DNA of 64,000 nucleotides, from positions 26,655 through 90,654 of the forward strand of contig NW_023362571.1 of assembly GCF_001411555.2 (NCBI RefSeq), given 5' to 3'. The position numbers and the translations under genes are program-made. Shown piece by piece: positions 47,808 to 60,169 of this stretch; the stretch's first letter is position 1, and every line of letters begins with the position of its first letter. This DNA is from Juglans regia (taxonomy: Eukaryota; Streptophyta; Magnoliopsida; Fagales; Juglandaceae). The notes below the pieces were generated by a model. The model did no database searches. It had not been told where the DNA came from and saw nothing but the letters and a program-made list of their open reading frames with translations.

Positions 47808-50800
47808 ATGAAAATCCTAAGTTGGAACTGCGGGGAGCTTGGGAACCCTTTGAGAGTTCAAGACCTTTACCTATTGGTGAAGGATAAGAAACCCAATATA
47901 GTTTTTCTCATGGAGACAAAACTATTAGCATGCAAGTTTGAGGTTATTAAAAAGAAGTTGGATTGTGTAGCCTGTTTTGTTGTGGAATTAAGAGGTCGTA
48001 GTGGGGGTCTAGCTCTTTTGTGGAGTCAGGAGGTGAAGTTAGAAGTAATTAATTTCTCTCAGCACCACATTAGTGCTAGTATTTTGCAGGAAGAGAAGAT
48101 GACTCAATGGGTGTTTACTGGCTTTTATGGCCCCCCTGAGGCTAGCAGAAGGAAACATACATTGAATTTGCTATCACTTCTGAAACCTTCCAAAGAGAAA
48201 GCATGGTTTGTAGTTGGAGACTTCAATGAGATCATATCTCAATATGAGAAAGTAGGGGGTAAACCAAGACCAGAGGGGTTAATGGAAGATTTTAGACAAT
48301 ATTTAGAGGGTAATGAGTTGTATGATTTGGGGTGGAGGGGAATGAAATATACTTGGAGTAATAAACACTCAGATGATACATTTACTAAAGAAAGACTCAA
48401 TAGAGATGCTACTAATCCCTAGTGGACTGACCTTTTCAGAGAAAGAGTGGTGGAGACTTTGATAGCTAGATAATCTAATCATAAGCCTCTATTATTGGTG
48501 ATGCTAGAGGAAAATTTCAATGCTAGATTTAGAAAGAGACGCTTCAGGTTTGAGGCAAAATGGGCATTGGAGGATGAAAGGGGTAGAATTATAGAAGAAG
48601 CTTGGGGAAGAAGCAGTGTAGCACCAAATGCCCTAAAAGAAATTCAGGGTAAGCTGAAGAAGTGCAGTGGAGACCTAACTAGGTGGAGCTGTAAGAAAGA
48701 TAGGGATGTAGAGAAGGAAATCTTGCTGATGACTGAGAAAGTAAAGTATGAACAGGAGGTTGAGGGTCCACACAATGCTACTGCTGTTGAAACATTGTAG
48801 AAGGAGTTGGGACTGCTTCTTGAGAATGAAGATTTAAAGTGGAAGCAGAGGGCAAAAATAACTTGGTATCAACATAGGAATACCAAGTACTTCCATGTGT
48901 GTGCCAGCCAAAGAAGAAAGAAGAGCTGGATCAAGGAAATTAAAGACTCCCAGCATAGATGGTTGATATAACATGCAGGTGTTGAGGAGGTCTTCTTTTA
49001 GTACTTCCAAAGCATTTGTACATCTTCAAACCCTCAAGAGAAGCCACAAAAGAATGCTTAAGAGGTGTTGAACCAAAAGTTACAAGTGCTATGAATGCTG
49101 AGCTGCAAAAGGTGTTTGTTATGGCTGAAGTGGAGGCTGCATTAAGACAAATGGGTCCTTTAAAGTCCCCAAGGCTTGATGGTTATGGGGCCTGCTTTTA
49201 CCAAACCTACTGGAGTGTGGTAGGGGAAGAGGTAGGTAAAGCTATTCTTTCTTTTTTGAATTGAGAGAGTGGGTTGGATTGTTCCCTAGATTTTACTCAT
49301 ATTGCTTTATTTCGTAAAGTTGAAAATGCTACAGTAGCTAGTGAATTTCGACTCATTAGCCTGTGTAATGTCCTGTACAAACTTGTTTCAAAAGTGCTAG
49401 CTAATAGGTTGAAGGGAGTCCTTCCAGCTATCATCTCAGAGCCAAAGTGCCTTTATTCCAGGCAGATTGATCATAGACAATGCCATGGTTGCATATGAAA
49501 CCTTGCATACCAAGAAAACAAGACAAAGATGGAAGATAGGAAGCACGGCATTAAAGCTAGACATTTCAAAAGCCTATGACAAAATTGAGTGGAGGTTTTT
49601 GGAGGCTGTGGTGAGGAAGCTTGGCTTTGGGGAGTAGTCAATCTTCTTGATTAAGGAGTGTGTTACCTTAGTAACATAGTTTGTCCTTGTGAATGCTCAA
49701 CCTGGAAAAACTATGAAGCCTTCAAGAGGAATACGACAAGGTTACCCAATTTCTCCATATCTGTTTATATTGTGTGCTGAAGGACTTAGCTCCCTTTTTG
49801 AATCAGCTGAAAGAAGAGGTGAAATAAGAGGGTTAGCAGGGACAAGAGGAGGTACAAGGGTAAACCATTTACCTTTTGCTGATGATTATGTCATCTTTGG
49901 AATGGCAAAAATTTCTGAATGGGTTAAGGGTTGCTAACTACTTATGAAAAAGCATCGGGACAAAGTTTGAATAAACAGAAGACAACCATATTTTTTAGTT
50001 CCGATACCCCCATGCCAGAGACTACATATACAACAGGTGGTAGGAGTGACTACTTGTGGCATCTATGAGAAGTATCTTTGTCAACCATCTATAGTTGGGA
50101 GATCGAGGTATAACAGTTTCAAAAATCTGAAGGAGAGAGTATGGCTTAAAGTTAACAATTAGAAGAATAATTTCCTCTCACGAGCTGGGAAGGAAATCTT
50201 GTTAAAGGCAGTCATCCATGCAATATCTACATACTCAATGAGTGTATTTAGGCTACTGTAAAGGTTATGAAAAGATATATCAACAATCATGGCAAGGTTT
50301 TGGTGGGGGCATATGCATAATGATATAAGGATACTGTGGAGAAGTTGGTATAAAATGGGGGATTCAAAAAAGAGAGGAGGGTAGCGCTTTAGGGATTATG
50401 AAAGTTTCAACAAACCTATGCTGGCCAAGCATGTTAGATAATTTTCAATAACCCTTCCTCTCTTATTGCAAGGGTAATGAAAGAAAACTACTTTTAAGAG
50501 GGAAGACTATTGGAAGCTAAGCTGGGATATGGGCCTTCTTTGATATGGAGGAGTCTGTGGCACTCTATTGGATTGATCAAGGAATTACTTCTATGGAGGG
50601 TGGGGAATTGGAGTCAAATTAAAATATGGAAGGATAGATGGTTGCCATCGTCCTTAACTCATATGGTGCAATCTCCTGTAAAAATTCTACTTGAAGTTTC
50701 ATGTGTCCAACAACTCATTGATGTAAGTACTGGTACTTGGAATACAAAGTTGATTGAAGATATCTTCCTTAAGGATGAAGTTGATGCCATCTGTAGCAAT

Positions 50801-51897
50801 CCTCTTAATAGGCTGGGAGTAGAAGACAAAGTGATGTGGGGTTATACTAATAAAGGGGTCTTCTCTGTTAAGAGTGCTTATCACTTAGAGCACTCAAGGA
50901 TACAGGTTGGAAAAGGTGAGACTTCAATTGTGGCAGTTGATGAAGTTTGTTGGAATTCTATATGGAAGCTGAATGTATAGGGGTGGTAAAACAGTTCATT
51001 TGGAAGGCTTGCCATGACTTAATCTCCACAAGACAAAATTTATTAAAAAAGCGCATATGTGACACCAATATGTGAGAGAGAAGTGGAAACCATCACTCAT
51101 ACCCTGTGGTGTTGTCCACTACCACGGATGAATGGGCAGAACATGGGAGTCCAGTCTATAAATGGGATAATACAAAAGTGGAGTTTATGGAACTTTGGAA
51201 AAAGATGAATCTGCGTTTGGAAGAAGAGGAGGTAGGTCTAGCGGCATGTACTATGAGGTGAGTTTGGTTGCGAAAGAATTCACAGATTTTTTAGAAGAAA
51301 TTTGAGAACCCGAGGAGAGTGCTATGTGCTACTAAGGAGAGCAGGGATGAATTTATAGTAGTAAAAACTCATATACAACCTAGTCATATGGACATGGATG
51401 TGATAAAGTGGCAAAACCTTCTACCATAGTCAATAAAGTAAACTGGGATGCAGCCATTGTTGTGAAGAATAAGCGAGTGGAATTTGGAGTAATTGTTAGA
51501 AACTCAGAAGGAGATATTTTAGCCTGTCTTTGTTCAAAAATAGATGTTGTCATGAAGCTTGTAATGGTTGAAGCATATGAATTGAGGAGAGCCATGGTCA
51601 TATGCCTGGAGTTGGGTCTATCCAATGCTGTTCTGGAGGGGGATTCACAGGTGATATTCAAAGATACCAAAGTAATAGGAGATATGGGTAGATTATGGAA
51701 TATTGATTGAAGATATTGGAAGATAACTTGCTGACAATTCGAGTTGGTTGTTGTCTTTTACTTATAGAGAGGCTAATAATTGAACTCATTTACTTGCTAG
51801 ATTGGCACTCAAATGTAATGAAGAGTTAGTGTGGATAGAAGAGGTTCCCTTGCAGATTACGAACTCTGTGTTAAGGGAGAAAAACTGTAATGGTTAA
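47808..51897 (+). pseudogene. LINE ORF2 (endonuclease, RT, zf-RVT, RNase H), with stops and frameshifts
   Basis: It starts MKILSWNCGELGNPL. The endonuclease has ETKLL and VGDFNEI, and ends in a stop at 48420-48422. The frame resumes as SNHKPLLL and continues to 48800. RT pieces follow: LKSPRLDGYGACF (49150), DISKAYDKIEW (49558) and the active site FADDYVIF (about 49875). A zf-RVT region has EREVETITHTLWCCP (about 51075). A C-terminal RNase H has VNWDAA, VEAYELRRA and LEGDSQ (51425-51660). The parts alternate between frames, so several indels have occurred. Confidence 0.88.
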
Positions 51898-51973
51898 CAT
51901 TGTTTTAATAGTAAATGAATGAAAGATACCATTTATACTTTAAAAAAAATAAAATAAAATCTTATCAAAACTA

Positions 51974-52229
51974 CTTAGATTTATATTATGCAAAGCCCAC
52001 CCCAAACTAAGGCCCAAGCCCTTATAAGTCTTTCAGCCGGCCAGCATAAAAGGACGTTGTTTTGACCAATAGACAAAAACCTTAATTCCTTTTCCCTTTT
52101 TGCTCTTTCCCTTTCTTCATTCCCTTCCCATCGGCCTCTCCCCCTCTCGTGACCTCCGTGCGCCTCTCTGCACACTAACCACACACACAAACACACTTGC
52201 ACCGAATCCCTTCAACGAAGTTGAGGCAG
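51974..52229. other. No gene seen
   Basis: CT-rich sequence between the LINE and the gypsy fragment. It could be LTR or UTR sequence of that fragment, but I cannot show it. Confidence 0.4.
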
Positions 52230-53440
52230 GGCGCAACTTGCCCTATCCTAAGCCCATTTTTTGGAATGCTTCCCAAAACAAGACATCATATTAGCTGAGC
52301 TCCCATTATCAATTAAAATCCTACAAGTTGTGTAGTTGACGACGAGCAAGGTTACTACTAGAGCTTTGTCGTGCAAGTTCAACACGCCCACGCGGTTTTC
52401 CTAAGTGAATATTAATGAGGCTGCCACCTCGGCCTTTACTTGCTTCATTTGCCGATCAATAGTAAACACCTCCACATATTCACTTTTTGGTGTGAACTTT
52501 TCTGGTTAACATCATTATGCCACATCTGACGAACCCCCTACTATGGTCATGATTTTCGTCAAGTGGCTGGTTGGACTTATTAGAACTATGGTGGGGGGAG
52601 CTTTCTCTTCTTAAAGCCTTTGTCCTGCTCGGGCTCTTGATTTTGCTACACCCTGTCGGTTTTAGGGGCACCTCCCTGGTTGGTAGTCTGGTTGGGGGCT
52701 TGCGACTTGGGAGGAAAGTATCTCAACCTCTCATCCCTTTGTGTTGTTTTGACCTGGCACTGGCCATCACGGTAGCTTTTGGTTCAGCAGCCAACCATTC
52801 CATGATAGGTACAGTCGGGCTCGACGTCTTGACTACTCTGCTTGTTGCTGTTGTCCTGTTGCGATCGGACTTCTTCATATTCTTCTACATGCATGCTCTA
52901 ATGAGTTACTTTGAAGTCCTTGTTCTGGAGTCCTTGTCTTTCTTCATTTCACAGTGGCCGTTTTCCAGTTTGTCATTCTTTTCCCATCCTTTGATGCCCT
53001 TACTGGTCTCTTTCGTGTTTCAGTCTGCCTCTTCCATCTCATATCTTTTTGGGCTGATCAGTGCTTTCAATGTGTCCTCCACATTAACAAAGTCGCTCAC
53101 CCTATTTATGAATTCTCGCAATGTTGTAGACGTCCTCCTCGTCAACTCGGCCATAGAGGGTTCCTTGACATTAATATCCCTTCCAAGAGTGTAGCCAACA
53201 TTATTTCTAGTCTTGGTTGTCTAGGGTTAAGTGTTCCTTGTTAAACCGGGTGAGGTACGCCTCAAGATTCTCATCCCCTCACTGCTTTACCATGAGCAGG
53301 AACGCGACTGGTCGCCTTCTACGTCGATTGGCCATGAACTGGGTAAGGAATTGCCTACCCAACTCCTCAAAGCCGATAATGGATCTTAGTTTCAAGTTTT
53401 CAAACCAGCCCATTGTTGTTCCATTTCCTACCCAACATAG
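52230..53440 (-). pseudogene. Tat-like gypsy gag-protease fragment
   Basis: On the minus strand, GWFENLKLRSIIGFEELG, then RRRRRPVAFLLMVKQ, a stop, and DENLEAYLTRFNKEHL make up a Retrotrans_gag domain (53420-53240). The Lys/Arg-rich gag tail follows. Near the 3' end come VNYTTCRILIDNGSSA, the aspartic protease motif (about 52340-52290), and, after a frameshift, FWEAFQKMGL. The order and motifs fit Tat/Athila-type elements. Ends and LTRs are absent. A 207-residue open frame on the plus strand here is antisense to gag. Confidence 0.72.
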
Positions 53441-53712
53441 CTAATTCATATAATATATTTGATCTATTTTACAAGAACAATAATTTTACAATCTAACAAA
53501 TCAAATCATATTAGTTTATTTTACAAGATCTCTTTGTAAAGCATTTCTCAATTTTTTTTAGTATTCTTATGGATCTTGATTTCTTTTTTAGTTACTAAGA
53601 AAAAGTAATCCAATATATATTCTTGATGGTTTTTTTTTTTAAATGAGCCATTAATATTGAAGAATATTACAAAATGTAAAGCAAGAGAATTAAAAGGAGA
53701 GAGCGGTAATAC

Positions 53713-53862
53713 AGGAGTCGATGCATTGTTTCCAAAACCCGAGCTGTCTTCCACTTGGGAAGGACCGATGCACAGAGGCCAATGCTAAGATTCCCGACTC
53801 CCCATACTTGTCAATAGCCAGTGCCAAACGTGGGCGCTGTTCGATTAATTTCCAAGCAATAT
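53713..53862 (-). pseudogene. Copy B ankyrin-region exon, intact
   Basis: 150 bp, with acceptor acAG (53863-53864) and donor GTATTA (53711-53712). It reads DIAWKLIEQRPRLALA, then DKYGESGILALAS and FPSGRQLGFWKQC, matching the family segment that follows the ankyrin repeats. There is no stop, and both splice phases fit the neighbouring exons. Confidence 0.87.
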
Positions 53863-54562
53863 CTGTTTTTTCGTACGTACGTATACCAGGCGTATCATGT
53901 ACAGAACATGCATAAAAATGGTCAAAAAGGAATTATTATAATTATATTACCAAGATCTCAGATGAAATATATGGCAAGATAATAACTGTAATTAATGGGC
54001 TAGAAGTTTTAATTTTACACTCTGAAAAATTTAGCAAAATGCTATTTAGACACCTCCTAGATTTTAATTTTTTTTACTTAATCGTTAAAGAAGTAACTAT
54101 TAATGTATTGATATTTGTTTTTATATTTTTAAAAAATTTTTAAAAATGATATAAAATTGTAAATAAAAAAATTGAAAAAAAAATAAGAAGATAAATTTAT
54201 GTTAGATGGTCAGTACTGGACTGCAGCCTAGCATTATTCAAAAATTTATATGATGTGACTTAATGTAATAAATTAACTCTACTTACATCACACTAAATCA
54301 TGTCAATGTGTAGAATTTCTTGTATAAGATTTCATGAAAAATTTCAATTACCAGATCATGAGAAATATTCTAGTCATAAAAAGTTTATATAAAAGTAATT
54401 TTATAAATTGTCGTAGGTTGTTGTGGTTTATCAAATTATAAAATTATTTTTATTATAAACTTGTAGATCTGACAAATAATATAAAGTTACATCAATTTAT
54501 AAGATTACTTTGTGACTATAACACTCCTCTTACCAGATAGTATATATAACACGAGTTCTTAC
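53863..54562 (-). other. Copy B intron 2
   Basis: AT-rich intron. The part at 53948-54022 matches copy A at 9174-9248 (ACCAAGATCTCA..ATGAAATATATGGCAAG). Confidence 0.65.
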
Positions 54563-55098
54563 CCAAAGTCCCGGCATAGATAGCACAAGTAAGAAGCGTA
54601 GCACCATTGTGGTCCTGAATCTCCTGATCTGCAATAAAATCTTCAGCTCGAAACAAATGGCGTGTCATTTCTATTTGTCCGAAATCAATAGCCATAACAA
54701 CCGGAAGATTCCCACTGGAACTTCTAATGTTGATCAAACTAGGGCTTTTTTTAAGCATGCAATCCACCATTGGCCTATTTCCATGCACGACAGCCCTGAT
54801 TAGAGCTGTGTGACCAATACTATCACGTATTTTCAAGCTCTTTGCCAACTTAGGATGATCCACCAACTCCTTCACTATATCCACACGTCCATTTGCAACT
54901 GCAATGTGAAGAGCCGTTTCGTTTCTTTTTGTGATTATCATATTGCATTCTTCGGATCGAGAGTTAAGAAATTCTCTTGTCTTATCCAAATCACCGTCTC
55001 GCACAGCTTTGTACAATCCCTCAATTGCCATATGTAACTCTTTATCCCGCCTAATGTTCTCCTCCTGCGTATGCGTCTGCAACCATTTTCTCCGATCC
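54563..55098 (-). pseudogene. Copy B first coding exon: ankyrin repeats
   Basis: The open frame covers KELHMAIEGLYKAVRDGDLD, then ankyrin repeats (NETALHIAVANGRVDIVKEL, GHTALIRAVVHGNRPMVDCM, GNLPVVMAIDFGQIEMTRHL, GATLLTCAIYAG) to a GTAAGA donor at 54561-54562. The ATG aligned with copy A's start (55086) is out of frame because of an extra base. The ATG at 55031 (MAIEGLYKAV) is the alternative. The acceptor seen in copy A (TTCAG) is changed here, so the 5' border is uncertain. Confidence 0.85.
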
Positions 55099-55320
55099 GA
55101 AATGTTAAATGACAAAAATAAAATATATACGTACAACTATTTTTGTAATCATATTTTAAAATGTTATTTTTATAAATTATTTTTAAAAATATATTTTATT
55201 GAAATTATAGTTATATAAATTATATTATAAGTCTATCATTTTGCATTGAGAAAAGAGGTAATTAAACTGATTAAAACTTAAACTTCATCACTCTCATGTA
55301 AACGGATAATTAATACTTAC

Positions 55321-55440
55321 GACGGTGGACGGGGGGCGAGGGATTTTCTCCGAAATTATCTGTCGGCTAGTAACTAGTAAGTCTGATCAGTTGGCTGTTG
55401 TAGACTCCGGAAGACGATGATCGGTCCTGCAGAAATGATG
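55321..55440 (-). other. Copy B 5'-UTR exon
   Basis: The minus strand ends at a GTAAGT donor (55315-55320), as in the displaced copy A exon. The sequence is shared with 31077-31190 at clearly higher identity than the surroundings. It has no open reading frame, and the upstream border is uncertain. Confidence 0.55.
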
Positions 55441-57104
55441 ACCTGCGCACTCAAATATATATATGCCTAAAAGAAGTTCACATGATCATAACCCCAATAA
55501 TTGAATTAATCTTGGGGTCTACTCATTTCTTTTTTCTGATTAAAGCAGCCGCCTGAGATTCCAAATGCATTGGGAACATAAATCATTCAAATCATCTTTA
55601 TCCGTGCTTTAGCCTGTAACGTCATTGATAAAGTATTCGGAATCATAATCTTTACGGGCCAGTTGGAATTTCTACTGTACTTTCTTTGTCGCAATTGGTA
55701 GGCAATCCTGTGAGGAATGATATGGGAGAATAATTGTGTGAAAAGTAATAAAATAATTTAAATGAAGTATTTATTAAATTTTAAAAAATATAAGTAAAAA
55801 GTTAAATAAAAATATTATAAAATTAAAATATTGTTAGAATATAATTTTTTAAGAAAATGATATTCTTTTCGCTAGTACTATCTTTACTGTTTTTTTTTTT
55901 TTTAACTTAATAAGAGTTTTTTAATAATGTTGTAATTTTTTTAATATTTAAATGTGTTAAAAAAGTACATGTGAAAAAAAAGCAAAAAGAAAAAAAAAAC
56001 ACAAAACGAACAAGCGGTGCTCCCAATGGTGGCTGTAGAGCTACTAATTTTTTAATATTATTTTTATTTAGAGATTTAAAAAAATTTGAGTTGTTTTATT
56101 TTTTGTTTCGAAATTTAAAAAAGTTATAATAATTAGTTTAAAAGTCTTTGTGTTTAAGTAATATTTAAAAAAAATGAGATGAGATGGGATGAAAATTATT
56201 TCCAAACATCCCTTAGTGTTGGACATAAAATGAAATAAATCAACCTATTTTCAAGAAGAAAATGGATAAACATACATCACTTTTCATAATATTTTACAAA
56301 ATTATATTTTAAAATGAGAGGCATTTTTATAAAATATCTTATAAAATTAACATCATTTTATAAAAGGACATTCATTTTAAAACATGTGTTGTGAAATGTA
56401 TTGTATAGATATCATTATTCTTTCAAAAATAAAAGGAATAAATAAGATAAGAAAGATCAGATAAAACTAAATCTTTAAAATATAAAAATGTGAAAATGAC
56501 TTAAAGTAAGTAGAACTTAGTTACTATAAAGAAAGTAGAAGAATACCTCTCTATAAAGAGTGGATCTCTGCAAATGCAGGACACTCTCTAGATCTCTACA
56601 AGGGCAGCGTCTAATTCAACCTCACCTTAACCCTAGTATCTCTATTATATCGAGAGTTATACGAGGTAATGAGAAACTATATAATAACAAAACATAATTA
56701 ATTTTACCTCAAACAATTTATAGATGTATGTTTTTATGCTGAATCACGTAAATTTTTATCTTTTTTTATTTACATTTTATTTACCTTTTGTTTGTTATTT
56801 ACTTTATGGAGGAGCATCCAAACACTATTATTAATGCTCAAGCCATCATCATGGGTCATTCGAGTGTAATGTTGGACTCTGGCCCTACTGAAAAAGGGCA
56901 TCAACACTTATACTTTAAATTTAAATAAAATAGAAAATGAGAAAGAGAGAATGGGAGAGAAGAAATATTTTTGGACTACATATTGTTTATTAGATAACAG
57001 TGATAATGACGTTTTGCCGTTTTGTTTTGGGCTTCTATACATGAACGTTTGAACTTAATTCTTTGTACGTTCGATCGTTTTTCGATTTATTTTTCAAAAT
57101 ATTG
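55441..57104. other. Upstream flank of copy B, no gene seen
   Basis: AT-rich DNA that matches the displaced copy A flank in blocks near 55540-55600 and 56510-56880. The promoter of copy B should lie at its left end. No other feature is seen. Confidence 0.6.
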
Positions 57105-57355
57105 ACTATAATATATTATATTTTTAATATATGTTATATATTATAATGTATACTATAACATATAGCATACTATATATAATATTATATTATAATATATATA
57201 GTATATTATAGTATATATATATATATACTTTGTATTATATATATAATGTATTATATAGTATATTATATATATTGTGTACTATATATATAGTATAGTATAT
57301 ATCTAATATTATATTATATATTATACTATAATATATAATATATTATATATATAGA
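57105..57355. repeat. TATA-rich low-complexity block
   Basis: About 250 bp almost entirely of A and T, made of short TATATA, TATAGTATAT and TATAATATATT runs. Similar patches recur at about 58470-58560 and 59045-59300. Confidence 0.85.
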
Positions 57356-57539
57356 AGATCCATTATAAACTAATAAAAACAACATTAGAACCACAAGCTC
57401 ATATTATTAGCCCAAAACAATATACTTTATTATTACAATCTAGTACTCAAAATTCTAGTGTACAAATTCCTAAATAATTTAATTGGAATCAAATTACTCT
57501 CCCTAATGAATGACAATTAAATTAAATGGTTTTTTTGAA

Positions 57540-58005
57540 TTTGTGAGTACTAGTTATATTTCTAAAGTTTAGCAATAGATTTATACATGTTATTGTGATT
57601 TTATACTTACTCTTGAAATAATTGTGATTATTGTTTGTAAATTTTGTTAATAGTTTGTGAGTTTATGGTGTTCATTGATGAATTAATATGTGTACAAATA
57701 TTATTGTGAGAATATTGTTGTTGTGATATGGATTTGAAATATTGTGATTTTTGTTTTTGAATTTTTATTAAATATGTTTAACAAGAAAATTATAAGTTTA
57801 GGATCTTAATTTAAGTAAAGATTAAAAAAATTTAATATACATTTAATATGAGAATTAATATTTAACATTTAATAAGTATATATAATATATTCATACTAAT
57901 TTAGTTAGAACATGATTATTATTCAAATTATAAGTATAGTATAAACCTTAACCTTAAAAAAAGAAAGAAAAAACACTTAACTATATATAAAGTATAATAC
58001 TTTTT
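57540..58005. repeat. Long dispersed direct repeat, copy 1
   Basis: It shares TTTGTGAGT, ACTCTTGAAATA..TTGTGATTATTG and GGATCTTAATTTAAGTAAAG with copies at 60503-60755 (partial) and 60799-61345. It contains no coding sequence. Confidence 0.82.
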
Positions 58006-58284
58006 TGTTATAGAATGAGATCAAAGACGGGGCTGGCCATTGGATCAGTAAATAGCAAGACAGTTTTAGTGGAATGATTGATCTCTTTTGTTTTCAAAGT
58101 AATGTTCAAACCTCCTCCATGATTGTTTAACAAGTAATAAATATATAGAGAACTGATTAGCTAGCTAGCTTGGTGATCACGTTATAATTGCGTACCTTCA
58201 TTTGTTGTGTTTGTGGCTATGAAGTGAGCTGTACGTATCTTCAGACATTGATATTAGTGTCCATTAAGTGAGTCACAGCCATAC

Positions 58285-58440
58285 GGGCCTCTGCTGATAG
58301 TCGTGGTTATATTAAGTGTTCATGTCGAGAGTGTAAAAATTTGTGTGCGATAGGTTTGAATGAAGCTGAAAGTCATAAATTTATGAACGGTATGAATATG
58401 GGTTGGATGAAGTTGAAAGTCATACAAATTATGACCCTCA
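58285..58440 (+). pseudogene. CACTA Transpos_assoc fragment
   Basis: This short stretch closely matches 62815-62930 of the TNP2 gene at the window end, in the same direction. The shared sequence includes GTCGTGGTTA and GTGTAAAAATTT. It encodes a decayed zinc-binding segment in which the CPCRGC-like motif is changed. It shows that a second, older CACTA copy was here. Confidence 0.75.
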
Positions 58441-59449
58441 GATGATGCTATTTCAGAAAATTATTAGTATATAGTATATATATAGTGCATTATATATATA
58501 ATGTATTATATACATTATTATATATAGACTATATATAATACGCATATGTATATAATACACTATATATATTTACAAGTTGTTGGAGATGGATGCCCAAATA
58601 TATACACTAAATAAAGAATAATTTAAAATTAACAAATAATATATCAACCAAGATTATATGAAAGAAGAACACAGTCACAAAATATTTGTATTTTTCTCAA
58701 CTTTTACGTAAATAGAAAAATATTATATTCAAGAAAAATATTATGAGTATTTAGAGAAAATACAGATTAATATACCTTTCTTTACATTGTTTTAGATCTA
58801 CTAATCAATCGATTAAAGAAGAGAATAATCAAATTGTTTATGAAGAATACTCTCATTTTGAAGTCATCAAGTTCAACCAGAGAAATACTCAAATATTGGC
58901 TTCGCACCTTCTAGTTATCATACACTCAGATCTGTTCTTATATCAGTATCTCAGAATAAATCTCAAAATTTTGACACTAGATCTTTTGACACCAAATCAC
59001 AGAGTCTTGACACACAGGTTCGGGGAATTATAAGTTTAGGATTATAATATATATATACAGTATATATTATATATAGTGTATTATATATATAAATTTTGTT
59101 GTTAGTTTTATTAATTATATATTATTGATTCATATATATTGTATAGTATATATACTATATTATTATGTTTTCATTTAAAGTATTATTCTATCATACTATA
59201 TATATATATAAAATATAGCATATATATACTATCATATAATATAGTATAGTATGTTATATACTATAGTATATAATATAGCATGTTATATACTATATATAGT
59301 CCAGATTACTCACCTTGGCATCTATCTAACATAATCCTAAAAATGAACATTTTTCTCCAACATATTCACAAGTGATTGAAGATGATGCCCAAATATATAT
59401 CTGTGATTCCCACTCGATTTCCTCATATCTGTGATGATCTTTCCACGTT

Positions 59450-60090
59450 TGAACGTTTCAATTTAACGTTCGAACGTGTATTTTCAACATTCGAACGTTA
59501 ATAATATATTCCCACTCGATTTCCTCATATCTGTGATGATCTTTCCACGTTTAAACATTTCAATTTAACGTTCGAATGTTAATGGAGGTATGAGAGGAAA
59601 TTTTCATATTCGAACCTATAATTATAATACGTTTGAACAAGAGAATAAAAATGCAGGAAATTTTTCGCTCGATTTAGGCACCTCTGTGATGATTTGAAAT
59701 GTTCGGATGTTAAAAATTTAAGTTCGAACGTGAGAGGAAACATTTGAATGTAAATTTTTCTAATGTTCAAACATGAAAATAAAAGTGTGGAAAATTTTCC
59801 ACTCGATTTAGGCACCTCTGTGATGATCTGAAACGTTCAGGCGTTAAAATTTTACGTTCGAACATTAGTGAATGAAAATCACTGGGAATTTATAAATATT
59901 TGAACTCTAAATTTCTTAACGTTCAAATATGAAAATAAAAGCGTGGGAAGATATGTTCAAACGTGTATAGAAAACGTCCAAACATTCACTGCAGAAAATT
60001 TATACGAGTTTTTTAACGTTCGAACATCATCTAAAAATTGGGTGGGATAATATAACGTTCGAACGTACAATTTTAACGTTTGAACATTTT
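59450..60090. repeat. Cluster of about 20 degenerate ACGTTCGAACGT palindromes
   Basis: By eye I count about 20 copies of the 12-bp palindrome ACGTTCGAACGT or close variants in about 640 bp, roughly one per 32 bp. Exact or near-exact copies are near 59465, 59854, 60016 and 60055. A second motif, CACTCGATTT..TCTGTGATGAT, recurs near 59411, 59513, 59669 and 59801. Arrays of short transposase-binding motifs mark CACTA ends, and this array lies between two pieces of CACTA coding sequence. Confidence 0.85.
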
Positions 60091-60169
60091 ATCTAATAAT
60101 TTTATGATTGAATGAATCCGTGCACGGGAGGAAGCAGACTCATTTCTGTTGCTTCTCCCATGCGCGCAA

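Larger units (their letters stand above)
46292..51959 (+). mobile_element. Full-length L1-type LINE, decayed
   Basis: The 14-bp duplication TCTTATCAAAACTA flanks the element (46278-46291 and 51960-51973). It has ORF1, ORF2 with endonuclease, reverse transcriptase, zf-RVT and RNase H domains, and an A-rich tail (TAAAAAAAATAAAATAAAA, ending 51959). The length of 5.67 kb is near full length for a plant L1. Both ORFs have stops and frameshifts. It lies in the copy B intron between the 45960-46037 and 53713-53862 exons, in the opposite direction. Confidence 0.93.
42558..55440 (-). pseudogene. ITN1-like ankyrin/PGG gene, copy B (pseudogene)
   Basis: Six exons are traceable on the minus strand: about 55321-55440 (5' UTR), 54563-55098, 53713-53862, 45960-46037, 44005-44841 and 42558-43156. 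Most exon joints keep GT-AG and phase. Lesions seen: a likely extra base just after the upstream ATG (55086), an AG to CG change at the acceptor of the 44005-44841 exon, a 401-bp solo LTR inside that exon, and a 1-base deletion early in the last exon. A LINE and a gypsy fragment enlarge the intron between 46038 and 53712. Otherwise it is better preserved than copy A. Confidence 0.88.

Noticed and set aside
52571..53194. Plus-strand open frame of 207 residues, hydrophobic
   Set aside because: It is antisense to a Tat-like gag fragment on the minus strand that has recognisable domain motifs.
59450..60090. CRISPR-like array
   Set aside because: The repeats are short, degenerate palindromes with irregular spacing in a plant nuclear context. 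There are no constant-length spacers.
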